From positions 7,511,382-7,575,381 of the forward strand of contig CM035359.1 in assembly GCA_020137815.1 (NCBI GenBank): a stretch of DNA of 64,000 nucleotides. The letters run 5' to 3'. Origin of the DNA: Hormiphora californensis (taxonomy: Eukaryota; Ctenophora; Tentaculata; Cydippida; Pleurobrachiidae). A program made the translations under genes and the position numbers. Below are positions 22,401 through 32,720 of this stretch, piece by piece; positions within the stretch are counted from its first letter, which is position 1, and each line of letters starts with the position of its first letter. The notes beneath the pieces were generated by a model that saw nothing but the letters and a program-made list of their open reading frames with translations, was not told where the DNA came from and ran no database searches.

Positions 22401-25400
22401 GTCCAGTGTGGAGTCCGGAGAGGTTTCAGTAGTGGTCTGGCCGGTTGGAGAAGGGTCAGCTGTTATAGAGGGCGGAGAGGGGTCAGCTGAAGAGGGCCAG
22501 GGAGGCATGGCAACCTCTGGTGACAAGCAATCTCGGGAGGGTGGAGAAGGACTGAACGAGAACTCTGGTAGAGTCATATCCAGGTCCAGTATAGAGGAAT
22601 CATTAGCGGAAGGGGTGATGAAGGATTTGTCCAGGCGGGATGGAGTTCCAAAGGAGTTGTCAAGAGACAGATTTGGCAAAGCAAAAGTAGTATTCATTGT
22701 GAGAGATATGGGAAGTGGGGATCAGGGGGTTACTTTTAAACTGACCAGACTGAAATCTGGTCAGAATTCTAACAAGCTCTTCCAGTACTCACAAGTTGTG
22801 ATCTGATGATTGGGTTGTGACTCAAACCCAATCAGTAGATCTACCAGATCCGATCAGAAAGACCCGGTCAGCCATCCGACCCGGTTTTCCTGGTGGATCC
22901 CAGTCCGATGGATGCTAGATATATGAAACGTGATCCCAAATAGGAGTACAGAGTGATACTGGAGAGAGAAATCGGACCTGTCTACTTCTCAGATACCAGA
23001 CTGGACTAGAAAGTAGGGTAGAGAAGAAATAAAGGTTGACAAAATATCAGGATGAAGAAATGATGAATATTGTCTATCCACCCTTCATTTCCACCACTCT
23101 CACTCACTTTTAACAATGCTGCAATTTACCTGAAATCTTCAGCCTGTGTAAGGATCTGTTCTTGCAACTTGGACTGGATGTCCTGGATCTTGAGAGTAGC
23201 ATTCTCAAAATCAGACAGTTGAATCCGGTGAATAATCTGTATCTGCTCCTCTATACTCTGAAATAATCAATTAGAATTAGAAGAGGTTGAAATATTTCAG
23301 TAAAGGGAACCGGACTGAAGAATATCTGAATGAAATGATTGATGAATCTAAAAAGACAATAAGATATAATACAAGAGATCCCTACCTTTCTTATTTGACC
23401 CTGGTTGATCAGTAGATCGTCTATCTGGTGGGAGTGTCCTGACCTCAACTCATTCAACTTCTCCTCTAGCTCCATTATAGCACCTGATGGGATAATGGTG
23501 AGGTGGTGGTTAACTAAAGGCACACCATGTGATGATGATATGAATAAAGGTGGCGGTAGTGATCAGTGATAATTGTATTCTCAGTATCGAAATTATTATT
23601 TCACGAATCATCTCTCACCCATGATAATCTTCTTGTCTTCAATTGTATCCCTCTGAAACTCTTGGAGCTGTTCAATGTCTGTCTTGAGGGCCATGTCAGC
23701 GTAGTCAGAGTGCTCCCTGGGAGGAGGAGGGGGATGTGAGAATATATTGGGAGATATTAGGTGTGAGGGAGGGGTGTGAGGGAGGGGGTTGTCAGGAGAC
23801 ACTGAGTGGAGTCATGGGGAGGCCGGATCTAGCAAACATATGTTACCATGACTATGACGGTTCATGACTAATAATGATCTCACTTGAAGCTTTGCAGTGA
23901 CTGATCCACCCCATATCTTGCATCAGCCTCCTGGTCCAGAGCACTCCTCAGTTTCTTACAGAAGTTGTGCAGTTCATCTACATCATCGCACCTCTCGTTC
24001 TTCTCAACTTTATAGAGGAGGGGTGTTTACTGTTTAGATCATTTAGTTTGGGGTACGTTGCTCGTGTGGGGGATTGTAATGTCGGATTATAATGGTACCG
24101 GAATTTACAGGAAAAGCTTGTTCTCTCACACCTAACATTATTAATGTTATGTTATTGAAGCACTGGACTTACTCTCTAGGTTGTCATTGAGGTTCTGTAT
24201 CCCACTGATGACCAGTTTCAACAAGGCATCTTTCTCTGTCAGATCAGATTCCACAAAATCCCTCATTTGGACAATCTTCCGCTCCAGCTGGGGCACTGTG
24301 TGGGCTGGGGTCTCGTCCTGTGAGTAGGTACATGTTGGCAGAGAGGCACGATTATATATCGGACCTTCGTTAATACAGGGTGTCCCACTGTCTTTGCATC
24401 ACCTGTGATTTTGGGTCATGACCGGGCTCCATTAAACTAACCAAAACTCATCGAAAAATTGGTCAAAATGGTTCTAACAAAAACCAGTGTTCTAGAGAAT
24501 TGTCCGGCGAACATTTTGGTGGCAAGATTGACGTTCCAAGTCTTACCAATCGTCAGATATATCGTCGTAAAGTCAAAAGTACGTGTTCATAAATTCCGAC
24601 CGGGGTTCATGTTTTGAAAAATTCACAAATGCAAAGTTGCTCGGATCACATTGCATCCCTGATAAGAGTTGTAGGAAATTGTCTGGCGGTCATTTTGGTA
24701 CCCGGGTTTTTGTCCTAGCTCAATGTTTAGAGTGTCTTATGACTGTCAGAACTGTAATTTTTCCAAAAGTGGTCTCAGGTATCGCATTGCATTTTGCCCT
24801 GTTATGAAGCTCATTGCTGCTTGAATAACATGTTAGTGCATGATAGGGTTGAGATAGACCACTTGCGTATCCTGCACATTAACAGGGGCCTTGCCAAATC
24901 GTCATAACAACCCTGTCAAGTGTCTAGATGAAATTGAGACGATATGTGCTGATTATCATGGGATTACACACGACACCGAGCCACCTAATTAGGTGTTGTG
25001 AGCCGATACCAACTAAGACTCAGCATAGAACAATTTTCATGTTCCTACAGTCATAACGCAACTAAAACATAGAGCTATGGAAAAAATCATGGTATCAAAA
25101 TGAACCTTAGACGATTCCAATGAAGCTCTTGTAAATTTCAAATCATTTTACCCATTTGTTGATGACACGTGATCCCCTCAAAAATGATGGTTGAATTTCG
25201 TCTTTAGACAGTCATAAGACACTCTAAACATTGAGCTAGGACAAAAACCCGGGTACCAAAATGATCGCCAGACAATTTCCTACAACTCTTATGAGGGATG
25301 CTATGTGATCCGAGCAACTTTGCATATGTGAATTTTTCAAAACGTGAACCCCGGTCGGATTTCATGAACACGTACTTTTGACTTTACGACGATATATCTG

Positions 25401-27076
25401 ACAATTGGTAGGACTTGGAACGTCAATCTAGCCACCAAAATGTTCGCCAGACAATTCTCTAGAACACTGGTTTTTGTTAGAACCATTTTGACCGATTTTT
25501 CGATGAGTTTTGGTTAGTTTAATGGAGCCCGGTCATGACCCAAAATCACAGGTGATGCAAAGACAGTGGGACACCCTGTAGTTCGAGGCAGGTGAAAAAT
25601 CAAACTAATACAAGCCTTGTGTGAACTGTAACCTAGAATTATTGAACTTAGTTCAATAATTCTAGGTCACACTTCACACAGCTTGGTTATCAATACCTAC
25701 CAAGGAATGTTTGGCAGGTCGGTAGAACTTCGACAGAATTTAGGGTAGGTCAATTTAGGGTAGGTCTGAATTTAGGGTAGGTCTGAATTTAGGGTAGGTC
25801 TGAATTTAGGGTAGGTCTGAATTTAGGGTAGGTCAATTTAGGGTAGGCCTGAATTTAGGGTAGGTCTGAATTTAGGGTAGGTCCGTAATGTATCGTTTAT
25901 CAAAGCATTGCAATTCGACATTAGGTTCTGATTAGGTCGCTGAACCGCGTCCCGTATCTCGTATCTCTTCGATCTTAGTCACCGATTAGGTCGCTGAACC
26001 ACGTCCCGTATCTCGTGTCAACTCATTGAAATTCGAGGTTAGACACAAATTAGGTCGCTGAACCACGTCCCGTATCTCGTGTCAACTCATTGAAATTCGA
26101 GGTTAGACACAGATTAGGTCACTGAACCACGTCCCGTATCTTGTATCAAATCATTACAATTCGAGGTTAGACAAAAATTAGATGGCAAACGAATTGTTTT
26201 TTTTTTCTTAAACAGGTTTCAACTCAGGATGGAACTCTTAATAAAGTCTACATGCATAAACTAATCAGTGAACAGTCAAACAGTCCTAATTTCATTTGAT
26301 GCGATACGGAACACAGTCTACCGACCTAACTCAGTTCACCTACTTTAAGTAGTAGGGTAGTGACTGGCTATTTGAAATGGCGGCTAATTTGAAACACCCC
26401 CTCTACAGGCCAGCAGTTGCACCAGAAAAAATCCAAATCTGGTGGACCTGCTGGCCTGTAGAGGGGGTGTTTCAAATTAGCCGCCATTTCAAATAGCCAG
26501 TCGCTACTCTACTTAGTGTCGGTGACTCGAATTTCAATGAGTTGATACGAGATACGGTACGTGTTTTAGGGACCTAATCGGTGACTAATAAGACTAAGAT
26601 CGAAGAGATACGAGATACGGGACGCGGTCCAGCGACCTAATCAGAACGTAATGTCGAATTGCAATGCTTTGATAAACGATACATTACGGACCTACCTTAA
26701 ATTCAGACCTACACTAAATTCAGACCTACCCTAAATTGACCTACCCTAAATTCAGACCTACCCTAAATTCAGACCTACCCTAAATTCAGACCTACCCTAA
26801 ATTCTGTCGAAGTTCTACCGACCTGCCGAATGTTTACCACTGCAGCTATAAGTATCATTTACCTGTACAATTTTGGCGGATGCTTGTCGGTGCCTGTCCT
26901 TGTGGTGCCGGTGATGATGGTGTACATGGTCCCTGTGTTCTCTCTCCACATCTTCACCTTTCTTACCCGTAAACTTTCCCACGATCTATAGACAGGAGGA
27001 TCATCGTTTAGAGAAATACTGTTTCAACAGTTATACTTCAACAGGCCACTCACGAACGGCAACCTACCGTGGACAT
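12909..27076 (-). CDS. Large coiled-coil protein with C-terminal IQ motif, 27 exons
   Basis: From ATG 27074-27076 to TAA 12909-12911, 27 exons keep one frame, about 1208 residues. Exons: 27076-27068, 26985-26863, 24317-24173, 24007-23884, 23716-23619, 23483-23386, 23257-23130, 20720-20599, 20444-20347, 19986-19827, 19670-19539, 19347-19282, 19122-18963, 18640-18454, 18202-18097, 17940-17832, 17730-17600, 16150-16003, 15851-15416, 15270-15151, 14753-14627, 14445-14340, 14224-14063, 13982-13885, 13533-13408, 13244-13000, 12971-12909. A His-rich N-terminus (HVHHHHRHHKDRH) precedes about 650 residues of heptad-rich helix, a Pro-rich linker (exon 15851-15416), a charged helix (RKERE, ERERR) and an IQ motif (AATKIQAVFRGNKVRKQ), expected to bind calmodulin. 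A scaffold or cytoskeletal/ciliary role is inference; I do not recognise the family. If the last intron is retained, the protein ends in ERSQV instead. Confidence 0.85.
14810..15180 (-). repeat. About 54-bp minisatellite of repeated 5' splice sites
   Basis: Seven or so units. Read on the minus strand, each contains CACAG, then GGGCAAAGTAGCTGAAGAGC ending in AG, then GTAAATAGGGG. The real exon (15270-15151) ends in the first copy; the others repeat its last 22 bases and its donor. Each unit also has an acceptor-like CACAG directly in front, so it resembles a 22-base microexon cassette. Confidence 0.85.
16224..16612. mobile_element. About 390-bp MITE with TTAA borders
   Basis: Inverted ends of about 50 bp (GCCAAAAACTAATTGAAATT and on into GGCGGGAAAGGTGACCC) bounded by TTAA on both sides. 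The centre holds a TC microsatellite (about 16383-16487). A TTAA border suggests piggyBac-type insertion, but a TA border with extended similarity cannot be excluded. Confidence 0.7.
16613..17599. repeat. Intronic repeat-like region with TGACGTCA palindromes
   Basis: No exon here. TGACGTCA occurs at 16737, 17073 and 17085; the last two form a hairpin (17067-17098). A diverged 20-bp sequence containing CAGCGCAGTGAT occurs at about 16186-16203 and 17547-17569, flanking both the MITE and this region, as if they were one composite insertion. The TGACGTCA sites match the CRE/ATF consensus, but in an intron repeat they may be incidental. Confidence 0.45.
18041..18075. repeat. Remnant terminus of the CAGTCGGACCCCG element family
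   Basis: CACAGTCAAATCCCGATTTA followed by CCGGGCAAAATCGGGA resembles a collapsed copy of the ends of the elements at 30769 and 50219. It lies in an intron of the coiled-coil gene. Confidence 0.4.
20001..20115 (-). repeat. 64-bp tandem duplication next to a 3' splice site
   Basis: Two full units and a partial third contain GTAACACACGGTGTGAGTCA. On the minus strand the unit resembles the end of the intron before exon 19986-19827 (CCGTGTGTTACAG), but the upstream copies read TTACAC, so the AG is not copied. Confidence 0.75.
20973..22697 (-). CDS. Intronless FLYWCH-type zinc-finger protein nested in an intron
   Basis: A single 574-residue ORF, ATG 22695-22697 to TGA 20973-20975. The first 270 residues are low-complexity Ser/Pro/Thr/Asp-rich with a strongly acidic run (SESESEEDDNDNDGDDD). 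A Lys-rich patch (GSRKGKGKQ) leads into a FLYWCH-like finger: GYLYKHGYYY, then IGWNCAHCKLGRLVMSRC, then RDHDHPPNPDEV, with W-x-C-x-x-C and H-x-H. After a helical charged region comes a Ser/Thr-rich tail with basic clusters (SKRQRDE, SKRQKRDE) that look like nuclear signals. A nuclear DNA- or chromatin-associated role is likely by family. It lies on the same strand inside the coiled-coil gene (intron 23129-20721). The lack of introns suggests a retrocopy or a transposon-derived gene. No poly(A) tail or target duplication was spotted. Confidence 0.7.
   Translation of the reverse strand: MNTTFALPNLSLDNSFGTPSRLDKSFITPSANDSSILDLDMTLPEFSFSPSPPSRDCLSPEVAMPPWPSSADPSPPSITADPSPTGQTTTETSPDSTLDLSPHSAVLPDPPKSDSPQYSERIRMIFADSESESEEDDNDNDGDDDAESEISFDEPMPEPPTPLPLDVPSSPAAVPLPTQVPSSTISPYRIPAEGDSHTTTSYIPPPPGFQDSITDDDSSTARYLPDPSNMVSTTAGPSATTSHAVSTAATSSSPTSPTRPSVNHPPPPSPPQPSPPRPLGSRKGKGKQVSYKGYLYKHGYYYADGNIGWNCAHCKLGRLVMSRCMTYIEERRDHDHPPNPDEVTIAHIYHRIWTDESFYSVKCGLTYLTYSDVRDFLKGESESVRKLISKDDEYEFIRILQKRSKVVRDRINREWRDEEREIEERAVVQPVTSTSSSASKRQRDESDIVQKASIQSTSVNPPSKRQKRDEPCMVETGATAEIEKVRESVIRDTTASVANRDQGPSVILTLQSPTLPTVQTGATEKCSPVSTTTTVRSEKDSVSRSESAVTDIAKECLKKSETVVKTSFRLMLHV
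24376..25578. mobile_element. 1.2-kb inverted-repeat element with TA target sites
   Basis: The ends read CAGGGTGTCCCACTGTCTTT and its inverse, flanked by TA on both sides. The arms stay complementary for more than 400 bp each, leaving a short central spacer (about 24900-25100). No transposase ORF. TA duplication and CAG ends suggest a Tc1/mariner-type non-autonomous foldback element. It sits in the intron between exons 26985-26863 and 24317-24173. A further TACAGGGTGTCCC end occurs near 18331. Confidence 0.8.
25603..25680. repeat. Short near-perfect hairpin
   Basis: GACCTAGAATTATTGAAC-type arms face each other around ACTTAGTT, with outer arms CAAGCCTTGTGTGAA and TTCACACAGCTTGG. It lies between two larger foldback elements within the same intron. 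Confidence 0.7.
25713..26827. mobile_element. 1.1-kb foldback element, GGCAGGT family, 8-bp target duplication GAATGTTT
   Basis: The termini are inverted copies of GGCAGGTCGGTAGAACTTCG followed inward by tandem AATTTAGGGTAGGTCTG units, then GATTAGGTCGCTGAACC-type repeats. In the centre is a hairpin (about 26346-26520) whose arms include GGCGGCTAATTTGAAACACC. The target duplication GAATGTTT occurs at 25705-25712 and 26828-26835. It shares its outer 20 bp (with two changes) and its architecture with the element at 8187-9185, while the sub-terminal repeat unit is unrelated. Confidence 0.85.
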
Positions 27077-27230
27077 CTTTGTTTAATTGCAGGGACAATC
27101 AATGCACCCTCTCCAATTTATCAAACACACAACACAACAAATATCTAGTCCGGCTGTCTGTCCTGAATCAAGTTGTGAGCTTACACAGACGAAGAACGTT
27201 TTTGTGCAAGCTCAGGGGTGTGTAAAGAGA

Positions 27231-27255
27231 GATAGAGAGAGGGGGAGAGAGAGAG

Positions 27256-27346
<91 letters not shown>
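27231..27346. repeat. (GA)n microsatellite upstream of the coiled-coil gene
   Basis: About 115 bp of GA repeats 155 bp upstream of the ATG at 27076, in the presumed promoter or 5' UTR of the minus-strand gene. Confidence 0.95.
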
Positions 27347-27349
<3 letters not shown>

Positions 27350-27574
27350 TGAGAAGAGGAAATGATGTTGTAACAGCATCGATAACAAAACTTAAACTCT
27401 GATAATTTAAAAAAGTCACATTTTCACGGTTTTCAAACTCTTCAATTAGTGTTCTTCAAGTGTCAGGTCAGTATTCATATCAATCATCTCAATCTAGCTT
27501 GACAGTTGACAGAGTTTTATTATTCTCTCAGGCCCAGAACATCTCAATATACCGGGTTGTTCACTCTCCAGCTT

Positions 27575-28803
27575 CTATCTAGTTGTCCCGAAGTGATCCT
27601 CAGTGGTTGTTCTTGTGGGATCATGTCGGTGCTTCCCCGTCACTCTATTCTTCGTCCTCATACCTGGAGAGATTGATCATATTGTAATCAAATTGTAATC
27701 ATATTGTACTCATATTGTAATCTCTACCTACAGCTGCAGCTATAAGCGGGATACATTCATAGAAACTACCAACGGATTGCCTCGGTCGACTCCCTCTCTC
27801 CTACTGGGCAATTAAAACCAATAAATTAACTAATCACATCGCCATGATACCTGGTAAAGGCCCACTGACAGGTCCCTTGATGTGCTCCACATTATATCCG
27901 TGTCGAGTGAAGGAGTTCAGTACCAGCTTCTCTTCTAGCATCTCTGTAAACGAATGAGTAGGGAGCTGGGAGTGCAGGGGAGTTAGAAAACAAGTGCGAT
28001 AACTAAAACGAGAACACCTTGAAACTGTTGTACTCGTACCAGGTTTGGTAGATGAGGTTGGTCTGCTGACTGTTCTCACTGGTGTGCTGCTACTGACAGG
28101 ATCTACTGATATAACCTCACCTGAGGATGGAGCTATACAAACCGTTATAACTGCATTAAATAAAGGTAGAAAGCTATATCTTGGGTTTGTGTAACTGTAC
28201 AAAAAAGAATGGCTCCCTATAATTACAGGTCCCATTACATAACTATGCAGGAGTCTGTCATTATGGGAAATTAAAACATTATAACAAACCTGTAACCGTG
28301 TCATATTTTACTCTGGCAAGGAACTCGGCAGGCCTGTTAACTTCTGGAACCCCAAACATTAAGTCAAGATCTCGGTTTGGGATGGGAAAACTATCTCTAC
28401 ATGCCCTAGGGAGGAGAGAGAGACATTTACAATCATTTTCGTCTAGTTTAGAAAGAAATGATTTACATTTTACATGGGGTTTTGAAAAGGAAAGGCATGG
28501 TCATCGAAGATAACACAACGATACCAACGGCATAAAAATTCAAAACATAACAACATAAATAAACACAAGCCAGAAACTCAAGATCTCCTCCCCTTCTCAC
28601 CTGGGAGGATGGCTGGTTGTAGTGGATGGTCTGCTGCCCCCACTCCTCCTTCCTCCTCCATCTCCCCTCAGGTAGGTCCTCCCATAGTTAAACTGGTACT
28701 CAGACGGCTCACAAGGATGCCTCATGGATCTAGGATCTAACCACCGGGTACAGAGATAGTAAAACATAGTGTGTGAAGAAGTAGTGAGTGATGCTGCTTC
28801 CAT
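27575..28803 (-). CDS. Small 5-exon protein of unknown function, possibly ciliary
   Basis: Exons 28803-28601, 28405-28290, 28132-28040, 27943-27851 and 27663-27575 join in frame to 197 residues; four introns, GT-AG, mostly phase 1. The N-terminus MEAASLTTSSHTMFYYLC is followed by RWLDPRSMRHPCEPSEYQF and a Gly/Arg-rich patch, then FPIPNRDLDLMFGVPEV, a Ser/Thr/Pro linker and a basic C-terminus (MRTKNRVTGKHRHDPTR). There is no signal peptide or membrane helix. I do not recognise the family. A perfect palindromic RFX X-box lies about 430 bp upstream (29235-29248), the usual mark of ciliary genes in animals. It lies head-to-tail with the coiled-coil gene, about 500 bp away on the same strand. Confidence 0.7.
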
Positions 28804-29230
28804 TCTCTATCTCTCCCTTTCCCTCTCTCTTTTTCTAGCTCCATTCTCCCTCCATCCCTCTCTCTCTCCCTCCCTCTCTCTATCTCTCTCTCCCTCCCTC
28901 TCTCTCTATTCCCCTCTATTCTTGTTTTGTGGTAGTGTGTGCTTGATATGAAGTAGCTTCTAGTTTTTACAACACAATAGGGACAATAGATCGAGAGAGA
29001 TTAATAAAATCTTCATCTAGATTTGAGAGAGTGCTGTGGGCAAGAGAGGGAATTTGAAAAGAGAAAGTGAGTCATTAAATTGTACAGTCAACAAACTCAG
29101 ATATATTCCAACATGAATGAATAAGAAATCATATTAGAAACACAGCAAGTGAAGCAAGTGTGTGTGTTGACACTGTGTTATTATACCCCCAGCATCTCTC
29201 CTCTCTCTCCATGTCTTTAATATCATATTA
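28804..29230. other. Upstream region of the 197-residue gene
   Basis: Contains a CT-rich low-complexity stretch (about 28812-28925) and no coding signal. Presumed promoter and 5' UTR. Confidence 0.5.
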
Positions 29231-29234
29231 CTTG

Positions 29235-29248
29235 GTTGCCATGGTAAC
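29235..29248. promoter_or_regulatory. Perfect X-box (RFX binding site)
   Basis: GTTGCCATGGTAAC, part of the 16-bp palindrome GGTTGCCATGGTAACC, matches the canonical RFX X-box. The nearest gene start is the minus-strand ATG at 28803. Confidence 0.7.
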
Positions 29249-29370
29249 CCCTCCAACAAACTATGTAGGAGGATTGGAGGAACTATAATGATTTGTTAGC
29301 CAAACAGACAAAGATGAACATTTTGGAGTGTAGACCATGCAATCGAATAGCGGAAAGACCATTATTATTA

Positions 29371-29604
29371 CAGTCCGACCCCGATTTAACGGGGATACTC
29401 GGATGAAATGGTTTTGTCCAGTATATCGGTGTGCCCGGTATAAATCGTGGTCAAATGCTGTTGGTATTTCCTGGCAGTGTTGCTCCGTCATACTGGCCGC
29501 CCGGCGCCCACACAACACCCCCCAAAGCGTTGAATGCTTTTTTGCACGTTTTGGACGTCATGTCATCATGGCGCTGTGCGGCCAGTATGACGGAGCACCA
29601 CTGT
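29371..29604. repeat. Pogo-like element remnant and a 131-bp hairpin MITE
   Basis: 29371-29460 resembles the CAGTCGGACCCCGATTTAAC end of the family at 50219. Adjacent, 29474-29604 has inverted ends of about 26 bp (CAGTGTTGCTCCGTCATACT and mirror), an independent small MITE. Confidence 0.6.
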
Positions 29605-30768
29605 CAATGACCAACAGCGAGTAGACTGATTAACACACGTCACCTGTTACACTGTAATATCTTGACAAGATCGACTAAACAGCAGGTCATTTTACAATCA
29701 GATTAGACCAAATCAGCTGTTATAGCGCGTTGATAGTGCATTATAATAGACAATATAGTGCAGATATATTCTATATCTTTCTTTCTGTTTATCCTTCCTC
29801 GTCCGATCCATTCCGACAGTAACATCCTCCTTCTCAATTACTCTCACAATATGGAGCTATACACATTGTCGCCCCTTCTTTCATTTTAATCCCTACCGGC
29901 TACCCAGTCAGATAGACGCCAACACAGGAAATACGTAGTTAGACTGGGTGGTATATCTACTCTTGTAAATACGTATAGATTCCATATCTTCTAATGTAGT
30001 TGTTGCAGATATTGTTAATTCGTTCAACATAGCACGCCTTCTATTGCGTCAATAACCAGTTTCGGTCAACAGCAGACGTCTGTAGCAGGGTCACGCCTCA
30101 AATCTGCCTTTATGACGGAATATATTACAAGCTGCAGTATATCGCTTACAATGATATCATCAGGGGTGATAACTGCTATATAGTTCCTAATTTGGTATCA
30201 CACTGAAATAAGGGCGTGAGTAGAGCTGATATATTTTTAGGGTGTTAACAATTGCACCACAACAAGTTGTCCACTTTTTATAACTTGTCAAGTGTTGCCA
30301 GCTGCACTGTTGCGACTGTTGTTTCATGTGTGCTAGTTGGCATGAGAACAGGCTCAATATATGCTATCATGCTCGTGAAAATTAGTGTTAATTAGTACTG
30401 AATCAGGGGGAATTAATTATCACATTCAAACAATACGTCCTTTCACGTGTATGGAATACTTTACAATTTACAGCTTCCAAGTTGCGGCTATCCGGTCCTA
30501 TTCCAATTGGACCCTGAGCCTGCACAGAGGGGACCAAGTTGTTTACTGCAGTCGCCTGTCGCAGACGCTGAAACTCCGTATAAGATTCACAGCTTAATAT
30601 CGTGAAATGATGTTATTCCGATAGCAGCTGTCAGCATGAATGTGAAAGAGATTTTTCGAGAAAATAACATGACATGTATTGTGCAATTAAAATACACCAC
30701 GTGTAATTAAGAATACCGAATAAACGTATTGTTATGATCATGATAATTAGTAATTCGTCATGATAGTA
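29605..30768. other. No gene seen
   Basis: AT-rich sequence. No ORF with plausible splice borders and no repeat structure recognised. Confidence 0.5.
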
Positions 30769-31624
30769 CAGTCGGACCCCGATTTAGTGGCCCCCGATTT
30801 AGTGGCACCCCGATTTAGTGGCAGGATTTTTTTCCCCCAAAATTATTTTGAATTTTTTTTTGTGAAATTTTTTTGAAAATTTTTCAAAGGAATACCAGCC
30901 ACGTCCGAATCGTGTTTCGAATCAGTTAATCTTATCTCATGTCCTGCTGCTAATTAGACGGTTCGGAACGAACCGATACGTGATCCGATCCCCATGGGGC
31001 CATTGAATCATAAGTTCACCAAGCGTCAAAATTTCGATTCGATGGGGATCACGTTTCGATTCGTTCCGAACCGTCTAATTAGCAGCAGGACATGCGATAA
31101 GATGCACCGATTCGAAACACGATTCGGACGTGGCTGGTATACCTTTAAAAAATTTTAAAACTTTTTTTGGAAAATTTTACAGTACGATTGTCAATGCTTT
31201 GATCGGTGCTCCCCATAAATTTTGAGAGAAAAAGTTATTTTGAAATTTTGATACTTACTCACCCGCTTAGGGTGCCCCGATTCGGCATGGTATCACGTAT
31301 CGGTTCGTTTCGAACCCGCTAATTAGACAGGACATCCAGGAAGCTGCACCGATTCGAAACTCAAATCGGACGAGCTGGTATAACTTCACAAATTTTTTGA
31401 AAAAGTTGTTCTATATAGTTTTCTATTTCTAATCAGAAATGTTCATGTCATCAATACATGAATATTGCATATAACAGTTAGAGGTGTCTTTAGTCTTAGT
31501 ATAGCATTTTGGGCATAAAATAGGTTTTTATGGGCCAAATATGGCTCACCTCGATTTAGTGGCACCCCGATTTAGTGGCAGGATTTGTTTCCCCCGAGGA
31601 TGCCACTAAATCGGGGTCCGACTG
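30769..31624. mobile_element. 856-bp MITE, CAGTCGGACCCCG family, TA target sites
   Basis: Inverted ends CAGTCGGACCCCGATTTAGT bounded by TA on both sides. GATTTAGTGGCACCCC units are repeated near both ends. The interior carries inverted CCACGTCCGAATCGTGTTTC and GACGGTTCGGAACGAACC motifs. Tigger/pogo-type elements have CAGTCG-like ends and TA duplications, so this is probably pogo-like and non-autonomous. Confidence 0.8.
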
Positions 31625-31937
31625 TAGTTGGAATTTGCATTATGAGCTGCTGCAGAGAAGGGACGCACCAGCTCAGTACAGAGGATCATTGCGTTTATAA
31701 TAGAGAGATGTTCCCCGGGAATCGTGATCAGTATTAATTTGCATGAGGAAACCTGAGATGCACTTCTCATAGGAGTAGTACACCACTGAGTAACAATACA
31801 TGTATGATGTAAGTGTTGTAGTGGTATTATAGGAGAGACTGTAGAGGTGATCCAGGGGTAGAGAGATCGGAAAGAGAGGTGATTACACGCTGTAGTTTTT
31901 GTGCAACTGCTCGTCCTTTTATAGTTCTCTAGAGTTT

Positions 31938-32118
31938 CAGTGCTGCTTGTAGTCGCATTACCGTAATGGAAATACAGTAATGAGACGCACACTTTGCATA
32001 ACGCGCGGCAAAAAGTACATTTGTTCAGCATGTACTAGCACCCTGATTGGCCACGGTTGCGCGTCGTCTTACTGTATCTCCGTTTTCCATTACCGTTTTC
32101 CCACTACAAGCGACCGTG
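31938..32118. mobile_element. About 180-bp MITE, copy 1
   Basis: It matches 44250-44428 along its length. The ends are inverted (GCTTGTAGT and ACTACAAGC, then ATTACCGTAATGGAAA and TTTCCATTACC) and the centre shares GCATAACGCGCGGCAAAAAG. Confidence 0.75.
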
Positions 32119-32614
32119 TTTATTGTTGGATCAGGAGTAACGTTTTTTGGAAATCCCCCAAAATCCAAATCTCATCACTCACCAATGACATGCCTGTGTG
32201 TGTGTGTCCGTGGATGTAGTGTGTGTGTCTCTCTCTCTGTGAAGAGTCCTATCACACTTCGGTATACAACACATCTCAAGCAATGCAATCTGTGTTATGC
32301 GATACCAGCTGGAGCCTTAAGAAAATGTTTTACGAAATGTTCCCAGCCATTACAAAGGCATGTTTCTGAACATACACCTCGTTGCCATGAAGGTCTCATG
32401 TTTCATGATGAGATTTTAGACTTGTGTTGATCCAATTCTCCACTTGTAGAACGTGGCTCAGTGTTGTTATATGTTGCAACTCATCTTGAAAACAATATTT
32501 CGAACCGGCGAACCCCTGCTTCTTTAACAGTTCCCTGGTTCCCAAATTAACTCGTTTAATATTTCAACAAACCAGCATCATTTTATTTTGCGCCGGCGGG
32601 GATGATAAACCCGG

Positions 32615-32720
32615 ATAAACTATATTATCGGTATGGCCGCTATACTCTGCCACAACTTCAAGTGCTTAAGCACTTGAAGTTGTGGCAGAGTATAGCGGCC
32701 ATACCGATAATATAGTTTAT
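32615..32720. repeat. Perfect 106-bp palindrome
   Basis: Two 53-bp arms with no mismatch and no spacer (centre CTTAAG). The outer end reads ATAAACTATATTATCGG. No TSD was recognised. Not related by sequence to the palindrome at 2808. Confidence 0.9.

Noticed and set aside
27087-27419. Long Arg-Glu / Ser-Leu repeat ORFs
   Set aside because: Translations of the GA microsatellite; the same applies at 35469, 43607 and 63535.
30958-31080. GGTTCGNA-like tRNA B-box resemblance in MITE interiors
   Set aside because: No A-box or cloverleaf could be drawn; the motif is part of the inverted GACGGTTCGAAACG repeat.
31606-32430. Overlapping ORFs on both strands of up to 141 residues
   Set aside because: They run through MITE ends (to 31624 and 31938-32118) and have no splice support.
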